A DNA stretch of 41,881 nt from Lentisphaerota bacterium. GTDB lineage: Bacteria > Verrucomicrobiota > Lentisphaeria > Victivallales > Victivallaceae. Positions 16,026 to 23,230 of this stretch are shown here, one piece after another. The stretch covers positions 1-41,881 of the forward strand of contig SUVY01000017.1 of assembly GCA_015061775.1 (NCBI GenBank), given 5' to 3'. Within the stretch, counting starts at the first letter, position 1, and every line of letters begins with the position of its first letter. The position numbers and the translations under genes were made by a program. Below the pieces are notes generated by a model, which ran no database searches, was not told where the DNA came from, and saw nothing but the letters and a program-made list of their open reading frames with translations.

Positions 16026-17143
16026 ATTATTCAGCTGATGACATCGTGATCGTCCATTGCGATATATTCACCTGTTTCGGAGCAGGGATCGAGCCGGCAT
16101 GGGAGGCTTTGAAGCAGAACCGTCACGGATTTGTTCCGCTTGCCCGGCGCATAGATACTGAGAGTTTGAGCTCCTGTTACGGGGCACTCGCTCCGGAGCT
16201 CGATAAGGTGAATTCTCCATCTGATTATCTGCTCGACTATGCGGCGCGCTCTGCGGCAAAGTTTTCCTCTGACCGCACCGCTCTCTGGGTGGGAACGACG
16301 GTGGGCGAGATAGAGTATCTCCACAACCCTGAAAGACGCTGCACCTCGGACTCCCTGCTCGAAAAGGCGGCGGAAAAGTTCAATATAGCCGACGCCCGCT
16401 GCCTCTCTGCCGCCTGTGCGTCATCCAATATGTCGCTCTGCCGCGCAGGAGCAGCTCTGCGCGCTCACAAATGCGACTGCGCCGTGGTGTATGCGGTGGA
16501 TTTCGTAAGCGAATTTACCGCTTCGGGATTTCTTACCTTGAAAGCCATGACCACCGGAAACTGTGCGCGGCCCTACGATAAACAGCGTTCCGGAATCCTG
16601 CTCGGCGACGGTGCCGGCGTCGTGGTGATGACCCGCGCAGAGACCGCCCGCAAAATGGGGTATGAGGTGCTCGCAAAAGTTTCTGCATGGGGAATGTCCT
16701 GCGATGCCGGACACATAACTTCTCCGCAGGAGGACGGCAATTTCCTCGCCGAAGCCGGACGCAAAATGCTCGAACGAGCCCGCGTGTTTCCGGAAGACGT
16801 CGGTGCCGTCATCGGTCACGGAACGGGTACTTATCACAATGATATAATGGAGATCAAGGCGTTGAAAAAACTCTTTTTTCGCCCGGTTCCGCTCTTTTCC
16901 ACCAAAGGCTCCACGGGGCACACTCTCGCCGCCGCGGGAGTGATGCAGACCGCCGCCGCCGTGATGATGCTCAAAGAGCGCGTCATACCTCCGCAAACTT
17001 CGATCAGCGACCCGGAAGAGGGGGCGCAGGAGATGGTTTCTGACCGCATCCGCACTCTGGATAAACCGCGCATCATCGCTATGAATGCCGGGTTCGGAGG
17101 CTTGAACGCCGCTTTGCTTTATGAAGGAGCGGCTCTCTCATGA
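16022..17143 (+). CDS. Beta-ketoacyl synthase, KS2
   Basis: A 373-aa ketosynthase, about 30 residues shorter than KASII. It has C132 in 'SAACASS', H266 in 'IGHGTGT' and H300 in 'KGSTGHTLAAAG' with K295, so the condensing site is complete. It diverges in the N-terminal third ('VHCDIFTCFGAG' in place of the usual TG-rich start), suggesting a specialised partner or substrate. It follows the thioesterase gene and overlaps the CLF-GT2 gene by 4 nt. Which KS does initiation and which elongation cannot be told from sequence alone. Confidence 0.9.
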   Translation: MNYSADDIVIVHCDIFTCFGAGIEPAWEALKQNRHGFVPLARRIDTESLSSCYGALAPELDKVNSPSDYLLDYAARSAAKFSSDRTALWVGTTVGEIEYLHNPERRCTSDSLLEKAAEKFNIADARCLSAACASSNMSLCRAGAALRAHKCDCAVVYAVDFVSEFTASGFLTLKAMTTGNCARPYDKQRSGILLGDGAGVVVMTRAETARKMGYEVLAKVSAWGMSCDAGHITSPQEDGNFLAEAGRKMLERARVFPEDVGAVIGHGTGTYHNDIMEIKALKKLFFRPVPLFSTKGSTGHTLAAAGVMQTAAAVMMLKERVIPPQTSISDPEEGAQEMVSDRIRTLDKPRIIAMNAGFGGLNAALLYEGAALS

Positions 17144-18909
17144 AACGGAATTTGACCATCTCAGGAGCTGTTATGCTCAAAAATTTCCGCCTCGATTCGG
17201 CGCGGCGCGGGCTTATGTTGGAAAAAGAGTCTCCGGCAGAGCTGCTCAAGGAGCTCAAAGCCGTTGAGGGCGTTCCCGATACCGACTGCTCAAATTTCCG
17301 GCGCGGAAGCGTGAAGGTCAAAGAGCATCTCATCGCCGCGACTGCTCTTTTATACGATGCGCGCATCTCAGGAAACGACAAGAGCTCCGTCCTCTGCTGC
17401 AGCCGCTGCGGAAGCCATCAGCAGAACCTCGACTACTTTCAGGACTATGTCGATTTCGGCAGAGTTTCGGGCAGGGGACACCTCTTTGTTGCAACGATAC
17501 CGACGACTCCGATGTGCGAGGCGGCGATCTCGATAGGTGCTCACGGCCCCGCGTACTACCTCGATACGGCAGATGATTTTGATATGTTTTACGATGACGC
17601 TGAGCTGCTTCTTGAGGAGGATGGAGAGATTCCGGGAGTCGCCGCTTTCTTCGATTTTCCCGACTGTCTCTACGGAATATATTTTACCCGCGGAACGTCG
17701 GAGTGGGAGAAAAATATCCATCCGGGAAAGTTGTTTGAGATGACTGCTCCTGAGCTGTCAAGCTGTGTCGTTATCCCGGTTTACAACAACTCTTCCACAG
17801 TGCGCGATGTGGTGGAACGCTCTTTGCGCGTCACTCAAAACGTTCTGGTCATCGACGACGGCTCGACCGATGCCGATTTGCGACTTCTGCTCGCCGATAC
17901 CGGAGCCGAAGTCGTGCGCCATGAACACAATCAGGGCAAGGGCGCGGCTCTGATTACGGCGTTGAAACTGCTTTCTCAACGCAATATAGATTACATGATC
18001 TCTCTCGACGGAGATGGTCAGCATTACCCTGAGGATATTCCCGTCATGCTCCGCGAGCTCGGAAAACAGGAGGGTGCGCTTCTGGTCGGATGCCGCGATT
18101 TCAATGATCCCAACGTTCCGGGGTCGAGCAGGTTCGGACGGAAGTTTTCCAACTTCTGGATGGGCGTTGAGACCGGATGCGATGTCGATGACTGCCAGAG
18201 CGGTTTCCGTGCTTACCCCGTGAAGTATGTCTCTCATCTCAAGTGTCTTTCGCGCTTCTACAATTTCGAGACCGAGATACTCACCCGCAGCGCATGGGCA
18301 AATCTGCCGGTGGTGAACGTGCCGATAAGATCGTATTACCCTCCGCAGGGGGAGCGGATATCCCACTTCAGACCGTTCGTGGATAACTTCCGGATATCCT
18401 GCGTCCACACTCTGCTGGTACTGCGCCGTTTGATGCCGATACCGCACCGCAAACTGATTGCTCCGCCGCCCTTTGACTGGAAGAAGCTTTCTCCGCGCAA
18501 TGTCTGGAAATATCTCGTGAGCGAAAACTCCACCCCGGGAGCTCTCGCCGCCGCCGCCGGCGTCGGAACCCTGCTCGCGGTGCTTCCGCTGCTGGGGCTC
18601 CACGGAGTTGTGATCCTCTATGCCGCGGCAAGGCTGCACCTGAACAAACTTATGGCATTCAATATCCAGCATATCTTTATGCCTCCTTTGACTCCGTTTC
18701 TCTGCATCGAGCTCGGACATTATCTGCGGCATGGCAGATTTCTCACCGAGTTCACCATGCAGACGCTTTTCGAGCAGGGAGTTTCAAGGATAGCTGAGTG
18801 GCTGCTCGGAAGTCTGGTGCTTGCTCCGGTCTTTGCCGTCATCACCTCGTGCATCGTATATTTTACCGCCCTTGCGGTACAATGTTTACGGCGGAGGGCG
18901 CGGGCATGA
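17140..18909 (+). CDS. Fusion of CLF-like KS domain, GT2 glycosyltransferase and DUF2062
   Basis: A single 589-aa frame. Residues about 60-165 resemble the N-terminal ketosynthase-like domain of chain-length-factor proteins ('SSVLCCSRCGS', 'LFVATIPTTPMCEAAI', 'GAHGPAYYLDTADD') without the catalytic Cys-His-His set. Residues 208-430 are a GT2 (GT-A) glycosyltransferase with 'VIPVYNNSS', 'IDDGSTD' (238-244) and the metal-binding 'DGD' (290-292). Residues about 460-585 are a DUF2062 membrane domain ('TPGALAAAAGVGTLLAVLPLL' region, helices about 468-500, 510-528, 555-580). It overlaps both neighbours by 4 nt. It probably glycosylates or transfers a sugar to the polyene anchor at the inner membrane. 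Known APE clusters instead fuse GT2 to an acyltransferase. Confidence 0.85.
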   Translation: MKRNLTISGAVMLKNFRLDSARRGLMLEKESPAELLKELKAVEGVPDTDCSNFRRGSVKVKEHLIAATALLYDARISGNDKSSVLCCSRCGSHQQNLDYFQDYVDFGRVSGRGHLFVATIPTTPMCEAAISIGAHGPAYYLDTADDFDMFYDDAELLLEEDGEIPGVAAFFDFPDCLYGIYFTRGTSEWEKNIHPGKLFEMTAPELSSCVVIPVYNNSSTVRDVVERSLRVTQNVLVIDDGSTDADLRLLLADTGAEVVRHEHNQGKGAALITALKLLSQRNIDYMISLDGDGQHYPEDIPVMLRELGKQEGALLVGCRDFNDPNVPGSSRFGRKFSNFWMGVETGCDVDDCQSGFRAYPVKYVSHLKCLSRFYNFETEILTRSAWANLPVVNVPIRSYYPPQGERISHFRPFVDNFRISCVHTLLVLRRLMPIPHRKLIAPPPFDWKKLSPRNVWKYLVSENSTPGALAAAAGVGTLLAVLPLLGLHGVVILYAAARLHLNKLMAFNIQHIFMPPLTPFLCIELGHYLRHGRFLTEFTMQTLFEQGVSRIAEWLLGSLVLAPVFAVITSCIVYFTALAVQCLRRRARA

Positions 18910-19805
18910 GCAAAACAAGGGAAAATCTCAGCGACAGACGCGGAAACGCTCTCGGAGTGGCTCTGCTCAAAATCATGCTCAAAACCCTCGGAATAAACTT
19001 CACCTGCCGCTTCGTCTGGGTGATAACACTCTTCTATGTCCTCTTCGACCGCAGGGCTCGGAAACAGTCGTCCTATTATCTCAAACACCGTTTTCCGCAA
19101 GACAGGTTCTGGAAACGCCTGTTCCACACCTGGGCGTTGTTCACCCATCTCGGACAGAGCCTGCTTCAGGCGGTCGGAATGAAGTACGGCTGCGTCAGGT
19201 TTGAAAACCTGCACCTCGAGCGGTACAAAGAGAAAGTCACAGGTCAGGGAGGAGCCGTTTTCCTCTGTTCGCACTTCGGCTCATGGCAGGGAATGATGGG
19301 CATGATAGGAGTCTTCGACCGCAAGATCTGCATCCTCGCCAAGCCCGACCGCAACCGCAACGTCAACAAGGATATGGCGGTCGATGGATTCGGGGATAAG
19401 ATCGTCTGGATATCCACTGAAGGAGCGATGGGAGGTCTGCTCGATGTTTACGACCACCTCGCTTCCGGAGATCTTGTCTGCATAATGGGCGACAGAAGTC
19501 TCGAAAACGACAGCGTCAGAGTGCAGTTTATGAGGGAAGAGGCGGCGTTTCCGCTGGCGGCGTTCCAGATAGCGCATCAGGCGCAGGTTCCGGTGTTTCC
19601 GGTCTTTTCCTACTGCCGGGACGGCAGACACGACACGATAACGCTCGACATCATGGAGCCGGTCACTCCATCGGAGGGAGCGCGCCGCAGAAATCGCATC
19701 TCTGAGCTCGAACAATATACATCCATACTTGAAGATATGGCTGATAAATACCCCTTTGAGTGTTACATTTTTGAAAATATCTGGAGCAAACATGAAACAA
19801 CTTGA
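18906..19805 (+). CDS. Lysophospholipid/lauroyl acyltransferase-like (HtrB/LpxL family)
   Basis: A 299-aa LpxL/HtrB-type protein starting at ATG 18906, which overlaps the upstream TGA. A hydrophobic N-terminal segment (about 33-48) suggests membrane association. The conserved block 'FLCSHFGSWQGM' (119-130) corresponds to the H-x4-D/E catalytic motif, with H123 present and Q128 at the acidic position. 'CIMGDRS' further on is also family-like. With the preceding GT2 it matches, as two genes, the glycosyltransferase-acyltransferase of described APE clusters. The glutamine may lower or alter activity, or another acid may serve. Confidence 0.82.
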   Translation: MSKTRENLSDRRGNALGVALLKIMLKTLGINFTCRFVWVITLFYVLFDRRARKQSSYYLKHRFPQDRFWKRLFHTWALFTHLGQSLLQAVGMKYGCVRFENLHLERYKEKVTGQGGAVFLCSHFGSWQGMMGMIGVFDRKICILAKPDRNRNVNKDMAVDGFGDKIVWISTEGAMGGLLDVYDHLASGDLVCIMGDRSLENDSVRVQFMREEAAFPLAAFQIAHQAQVPVFPVFSYCRDGRHDTITLDIMEPVTPSEGARRRNRISELEQYTSILEDMADKYPFECYIFENIWSKHETT

Positions 19806-20982
19806 TTTGATTTCACCGGTGATATCCGGAGTAGGAGCTGTCTCCTGTGCCGGCATCAACTGCCGTGAGACGCGTTCAATGTTCTTTGAACGGTCGGAAC
19901 GCCGCCTGCCCACGGCTCCGTCTCCCCGCTGCGGAACGACGCTGAGCGACCCCGTGTTCGAACTCGTTGAGCTCGAAACGACAGGCGCAAACCGCAACAA
20001 TATGTTAGTGACTATGGCTATCGACGAGGCGCTCGAAAACGCCAAACTCACCCGGGAAATGCTCGCAAAATACCGCGTGGGCGTCTGTCTCGGAACCACC
20101 ACCGCAGGACAGCTCAACAACCTCAAACTCTACTCCGAACTGCGCGACGGAAACTACTCAAGGATATCCGAAGTCGATACCTTTGTCCACTCAAGTCCGG
20201 CTGAACTGCTCAGAAGACAGTACAACTTGAACGGCCCCGCGCTCACGGTCTCAAACGCCTGCGCCTCCGGAACCGATGCCGCCGGAATCGCCCAGTACTG
20301 GCTGTCTCAGGGCAAGTGCGATATCGTGCTGGTGACCGGAGTCGATGAGTTGAACCATATTCCGGTAGCGGGATTTCACGCGCTCGGAGTCGCCTCTTCC
20401 GCCCCCTGCCGTCCGTTCGACCGCGACCGCAGCGGACTCAATCTCGGAGAGGGCGCGGCGTGCTGCGTAATGGAGACTTTTGACAATGCTGTGAAACGCG
20501 GAGTTGCTCCGGCATTTGAACTCCTGAGCTACGGAAACGCCTGCGACGCCTACCACGCGACAAGTCCGCATCCGGAGGGCAGGGGACTCGCCGACGCGAT
20601 CACTCAGGCCCTGGTGCGCGCAAAGGTTTCCGCGCAGGATATCGCCTTCATCAATGCCCACGGAACCAGCACGCGCGCCAATGATCTCTGCGAAGGAAAA
20701 GTTTTCGACCGGCTCTTCGGCAGCAGCGTTCCCTACCTCTCGACCAAAGGCTGGACGGGGCATACCCTCGGAGCCGCTGGAACGCTCGAAATGGTGTTTA
20801 CCATCCTGATGCTCGAGCAGGGAGAGATTCCGGCGAGCTGCGGATTTGAGAACCGCGATCCGGAGATCCCGGGAGCTCCGGCATCCAGCCGCACAATATT
20901 GAAAAACCCCGAGTTCGCACTGTCCAACTCGCTCGCCTTCGGCGGTTCAAACGCCGCGGCGGTCATCAGAAGGAGACGCTGA
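19792..20982 (+). CDS. Beta-ketoacyl synthase, KS3
   Basis: A 396-aa ketosynthase with a complete active site: C157 in 'SNACASG', H290 in 'NAHGTST' and H324 in 'KGWTGHTLGAAG' with K319. I start at ATG 19792 with GGAG 6 nt upstream, rather than at the longer frame inside the acyltransferase gene. It is directly followed, 2 nt later, by the CLF-like gene, the arrangement expected for a KS-CLF heterodimer of a type II system. This makes it the best candidate for the chain-elongating enzyme (ApeO-like). Confidence 0.92.
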   Translation: MKQLDLISPVISGVGAVSCAGINCRETRSMFFERSERRLPTAPSPRCGTTLSDPVFELVELETTGANRNNMLVTMAIDEALENAKLTREMLAKYRVGVCLGTTTAGQLNNLKLYSELRDGNYSRISEVDTFVHSSPAELLRRQYNLNGPALTVSNACASGTDAAGIAQYWLSQGKCDIVLVTGVDELNHIPVAGFHALGVASSAPCRPFDRDRSGLNLGEGAACCVMETFDNAVKRGVAPAFELLSYGNACDAYHATSPHPEGRGLADAITQALVRAKVSAQDIAFINAHGTSTRANDLCEGKVFDRLFGSSVPYLSTKGWTGHTLGAAGTLEMVFTILMLEQGEIPASCGFENRDPEIPGAPASSRTILKNPEFALSNSLAFGGSNAAAVIRRRR

Positions 20983-20984
20983 AT

Positions 20985-21572
20985 ATGTATTTGAAAGCAT
21001 GGGGAAAGGTCTCCGGAAACGGAGCAAAAATCGACAGTGCACTCCTGAAGAGCATCCGCGGAGAGTTCGGGCTCGGAGTGCGTACTCCGAGATTTTACCA
21101 GATATGCGCCGCCGCAGTCTCAGATATGTTCAAACGCGCAGGCTTGACCGCGCAGGAGCTTTCGCGCGAGTGCGGAATCATCGTGGCGAGCCGTCTCGGA
21201 CCGGTTGCGATGGTGTCAAAATTCCAGGATGAGTTGCTCGACTATCCGGAAGATCAGGTGATGGCGGGAAACTTTGCCAACTCAGTCCACAATGCTCCGG
21301 CTGGAGCGGTCACCGTAATGCTCGACGTCCGGGGACCGGCGTTCAGTGTCATGGGGTTTGAGGATATGATTCCGCAGGCGATCGAGCTCGCAGAGATGAC
21401 GCTCAGCTCGGGAAATGCTCCGGAGATGCTGCTTATCACAGCAGAAGAAGAGACCGTTATCGGAGAGTCTGTCCGCATGGTGCACAGCTCTTTTGAGCAT
21501 GAAGCTGCGGCGGTGTATCTTCTTACTGCGGATGACAAATATCCGGAGTTCGATATCAACGCCATAAAATAA
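20985..21572 (+). CDS. Chain-length-factor-like ketosynthase homologue (ApeC-like)
   Basis: A 195-aa protein corresponding to the N-terminal half of a ketosynthase, the size and pattern of the 'beta-ketoacyl synthase chain length factor' family of APE clusters: 'GIIVASRLGPVAMV', 'NSVHNAPAGAVTVMLDVRGPAF' region (about 91-112), 'EMLLITAEEE'. The catalytic cysteine is replaced (around 'FSVMGFED'), and no His motifs exist, so it cannot condense on its own. AAGGAGA lies 8 nt before the ATG. It is the last gene of the operon and probably pairs with KS3 to set the polyene length. Confidence 0.85.
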   Translation: MYLKAWGKVSGNGAKIDSALLKSIRGEFGLGVRTPRFYQICAAAVSDMFKRAGLTAQELSRECGIIVASRLGPVAMVSKFQDELLDYPEDQVMAGNFANSVHNAPAGAVTVMLDVRGPAFSVMGFEDMIPQAIELAEMTLSSGNAPEMLLITAEEETVIGESVRMVHSSFEHEAAAVYLLTADDKYPEFDINAIK

Positions 21573-21611
21573 GCCGCCCCCCAAGTACATAAAGTTCTTT
21601 GAAAAGGGAGT

Positions 21612-21651
21612 TTGAGGGAAAAACTTTGTTACAACAAAGTTTTCCCCTCAA
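21612..21651. terminator. Strong hairpin at the 3' end of the APE-like operon
   Basis: Arms 21612-21630 and 21633-21651 pair over 19 bp with one mismatch and a 2-nt loop, 40 nt after the last stop codon. A second small hairpin (about 21658-21675) follows. No T-run follows the stem, so it may protect the mRNA 3' end or act as a rho-associated or bidirectional terminator rather than a classical one. Confidence 0.6.
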
Positions 21652-21700
21652 TCCCGAGCTTTGTAAAACAAAGCGAGGCTGCCCCAATAAAACAGCCGCA

Positions 21701-21775
21701 AATTACCGTTTGGTTACCAGTACACAGCCCGCCAAGCACGTTCAGTACCGGCGCGAGAAAGACTACCCGCCTTTA
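21701..21775. repeat. 75-bp direct repeat, copy 1 (left module)
   Basis: Matches 22131-22205 with five mismatches in 75 bp, same orientation. Both copies are followed immediately by a tandem array, but the array unit is different in the two places. Confidence 0.85.
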
Positions 21776-21994
21776 CTAGGAATACTAAGAATACTAAGAA
21801 TACTAGGAATACTATGATTTTCCGGGGCGGGTATGTCGCACGCAGTTGTTTGCGCCGGAGCATGGGGTGGTGAAGTATGTCGCAAGCAGTTGCTTATACC
21901 TGAACCGGTACGGCAAAGAATACCGCGAACACTAAGAGTTCTTGCAAACGACTGTTTTAGAGAATAGTATTCCTAGTATTCCTAGTATTCCTAG
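21775..21994. repeat. Array-core-inverted-array element A1 (9-bp unit ACTAGGAAT)
   Basis: Four full 9-bp units plus a part (21775-21816), a core beginning with CCGGGGCGG and containing GTATGTCGCACGC, and then the same 9-bp unit in inverted orientation three times (21963-21994). The arms can pair to a long stem. The core is shared with elements A2 and B, whose arrays use a different unit. Confidence 0.75.
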
Positions 21995-22027
21995 AACACA
22001 CCGCGTTTATTCAGTTCCGCAAACACA

Positions 22028-22132
22028 CCGCGTGCCGCATCGAGAGGTTTGTCCCGACCCGCGCGCCAAGGTGGGGTATCTGCTGACCATCCGCGTGCCG
22101 CATCGAGAGGTTTGTCCCGACCCGCGCGCCAA
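22028..22132. repeat. 42-bp perfect direct repeat, two copies 63 bp apart
   Basis: Bases 22028-22069 and 22091-22132 are identical over 42 bp, with a 21-bp spacer between them. The second copy runs straight into the 75-bp left module at 22131. No credible gene lies here: a short minus-strand frame across it merely translates the repeat twice. Confidence 0.85.
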
Positions 22133-22205
22133 TTACCGTTTGGTTACCAGTACACAGCCCGCCAAGCCCGTTCTGTACCGGTGCGAGAAAGACCACTCGC
22201 CTTTA
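22131..22205. repeat. 75-bp direct repeat, copy 2 (left module)
   Basis: Second copy of 21701-21775 (70 of 75 identical), abutting the GAACGG-type array of element A2. Confidence 0.85.
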
Positions 22206-22270
22206 GAACGGATAAGAACGGAGTTGAACGGAGTGAACGGATAGCCGGGGCGGAGAAGTATGCCGCACGC
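22206..22270. repeat. Half element A2 (9-10 bp unit GAACGGAGT)
   Basis: Four GAACGG-type units (22206-22243) followed by the shared core (CCGGGGCGG, then TATGCCGCACGC to 22270). No inverted arm follows: the sequence passes into the tRNA 3'-end duplication at 22293 instead. Confidence 0.7.
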
Positions 22271-22292
22271 GTTTGTATGCGGCGTATCTGGT

Positions 22293-22330
22293 AATCCGGG
22301 CAAAAAAATGGAGCCAATGATCGGAATCGA
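22293..22330. repeat. att-like duplication of the tRNA-Thr 3' end
   Basis: Bases 22293-22330 match 22512-22549 at 37 of 38 positions. The shared part covers the last 22 nt of tRNA-Thr (T-loop to CCA) and 16 bp beyond it. This is the segment that tyrosine integrases commonly use as attB. Only about 180 bp separate the copies, with an 11-bp perfect inverted repeat inside (22385-22395 and 22489-22499) and no gene. It could be the scar of a lost element or a simple local duplication. Confidence 0.65.
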
Positions 22331-22527
22331 CAAGGAGGGCTTGCCCGACGCAGAGCCTGAACGAAGTGAAGGCAACCGCCCTTAGTGAGAATTGCGATTG
22401 GCTGTCAAGACAATCAGCAAAGCGGGATATAAACGCAAAAGCAATGGCAAAATTTTATTTTGTAAATTGATTTTGTGGTTATATCCAAGCAATTCTCACG
22501 GTGGTTTTACCAATCCGGACAAAAAAA

Positions 22528-22603
22528 TGGAGCCAATGATCGGAATCGAACCGATGACCTATTCATTACGAGTGAATTGCTCTACCGACTGAGCTACATT
22601 GGC
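22528..22603 (-). tRNA. tRNA-Thr (anticodon CGT)
   Basis: The minus strand folds into a complete 76-nt cloverleaf with encoded CCA: acceptor GCCAATG/CATTGGC with discriminator T; D stem GCTC/GAGC; anticodon stem ATTCA/TGAAT around the loop CTCGTAA, giving anticodon CGT (reads ACG, threonine); T stem ATCGG/CCGAT with loop TTCGATT. A T7 run follows one base after the CCA on the same strand and may help termination. Confidence 0.95.
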
Positions 22604-22618
22604 ATTTGTAATGTAACT

Positions 22619-22647
22619 AATATACAGCACAAATCCCATATTTGCAA
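22619..22647 (-). promoter_or_regulatory. Probable promoter of tRNA-Thr
   Basis: On the minus strand TTGCAA (22647-22642), a 17-bp spacer, and TATATT (22624-22619). The -10 ends 15 nt before the tRNA 5' end, a normal distance for a short leader. Between this and 22766 I see no gene. Confidence 0.75.
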
Positions 22648-22766
22648 GGAAACTATCCAAAAAGTTGCAAAAAAGGCGCAATAGAATAAAGTTCAGCAAA
22701 AAATATTCCAGCTTCTCCGGCAACGTGAAAATGGAGAGGGACGGAGCAAAAAGCTCCTCATATAAA

Positions 22767-22870
22767 GTACTCCGCTTTTTTTGAAGTGGGATGGGGGCGC
22801 GGGGGAAGGGCGAAACTTTTTTTCTCGTGAAAAAAAGTTTCGCCCTTCCCCCGCTCTTCTCCCCATATCA
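22767..22870. repeat. Long-hairpin dispersed repeat, copy 2
   Basis: The hairpin 22799-22854 is a perfect 25-bp stem closed by the same hexaloop CTCGTG as copy 1. The flanks match copy 1 closely. The right edge (CCCCATATCA) supplies the stop codon of the neighbouring minus-strand lipoprotein gene. Confidence 0.88.
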
Positions 22871-23230
22871 ATCAAAAGGATTTTTTCCGAACACCCATTC
22901 CTGGCGGGCTTTGCGCGCTCTCTCTCCTTCGCGGCGGAAGTGTTCCACGTCGCGGCGGCTCATATCACGGTGCGCGTCCAGCACCTGGCGTTCGTATGGA
23001 CTCAGACTCGACTCCGGAAGTATCGGTGCATCGTTATTCACCTTGAACATGTCGTGTACCGGATCGTTGAACCGGTGACGTTTGCTCTCTTCCGCCTGAC
23101 GCGTCTTGCGCCGCGCTATTCGCGCCTCGCGCTTCTGCGGACTCTCGTCAAATGCCTCGCGGAACGCTGCACAACCCGTCAGCAACAGAACTGCTCCGCA
23201 CAGTACAAACAGAACGTTTTGCTTCTTCAT
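22868..23230 (-). CDS. Small hypothetical lipoprotein
   Basis: A 120-aa protein with an N-terminal signal and lipobox 'LLTGC' (cysteine about residue 20), followed by a highly charged, Arg/Glu-rich region without membrane helices. I start at ATG 23230, preceded by AGGAG at 5 nt; a GTG just upstream is possible. The start overlaps the stop of the RlmN gene by one base (TGATG). It is the last gene of the minus-strand operon. Function unknown. Confidence 0.75.
   Translation of the reverse strand: MKKQNVLFVLCGAVLLLTGCAAFREAFDESPQKREARIARRKTRQAEESKRHRFNDPVHDMFKVNNDAPILPESSLSPYERQVLDAHRDMSRRDVEHFRREGERARKARQEWVFGKNPFD

Noticed and set aside
22011-22196. Minus-strand 61-codon frame with a repeated peptide
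   Set aside because: It only translates the 42-bp direct repeat twice and has no ribosome binding site.
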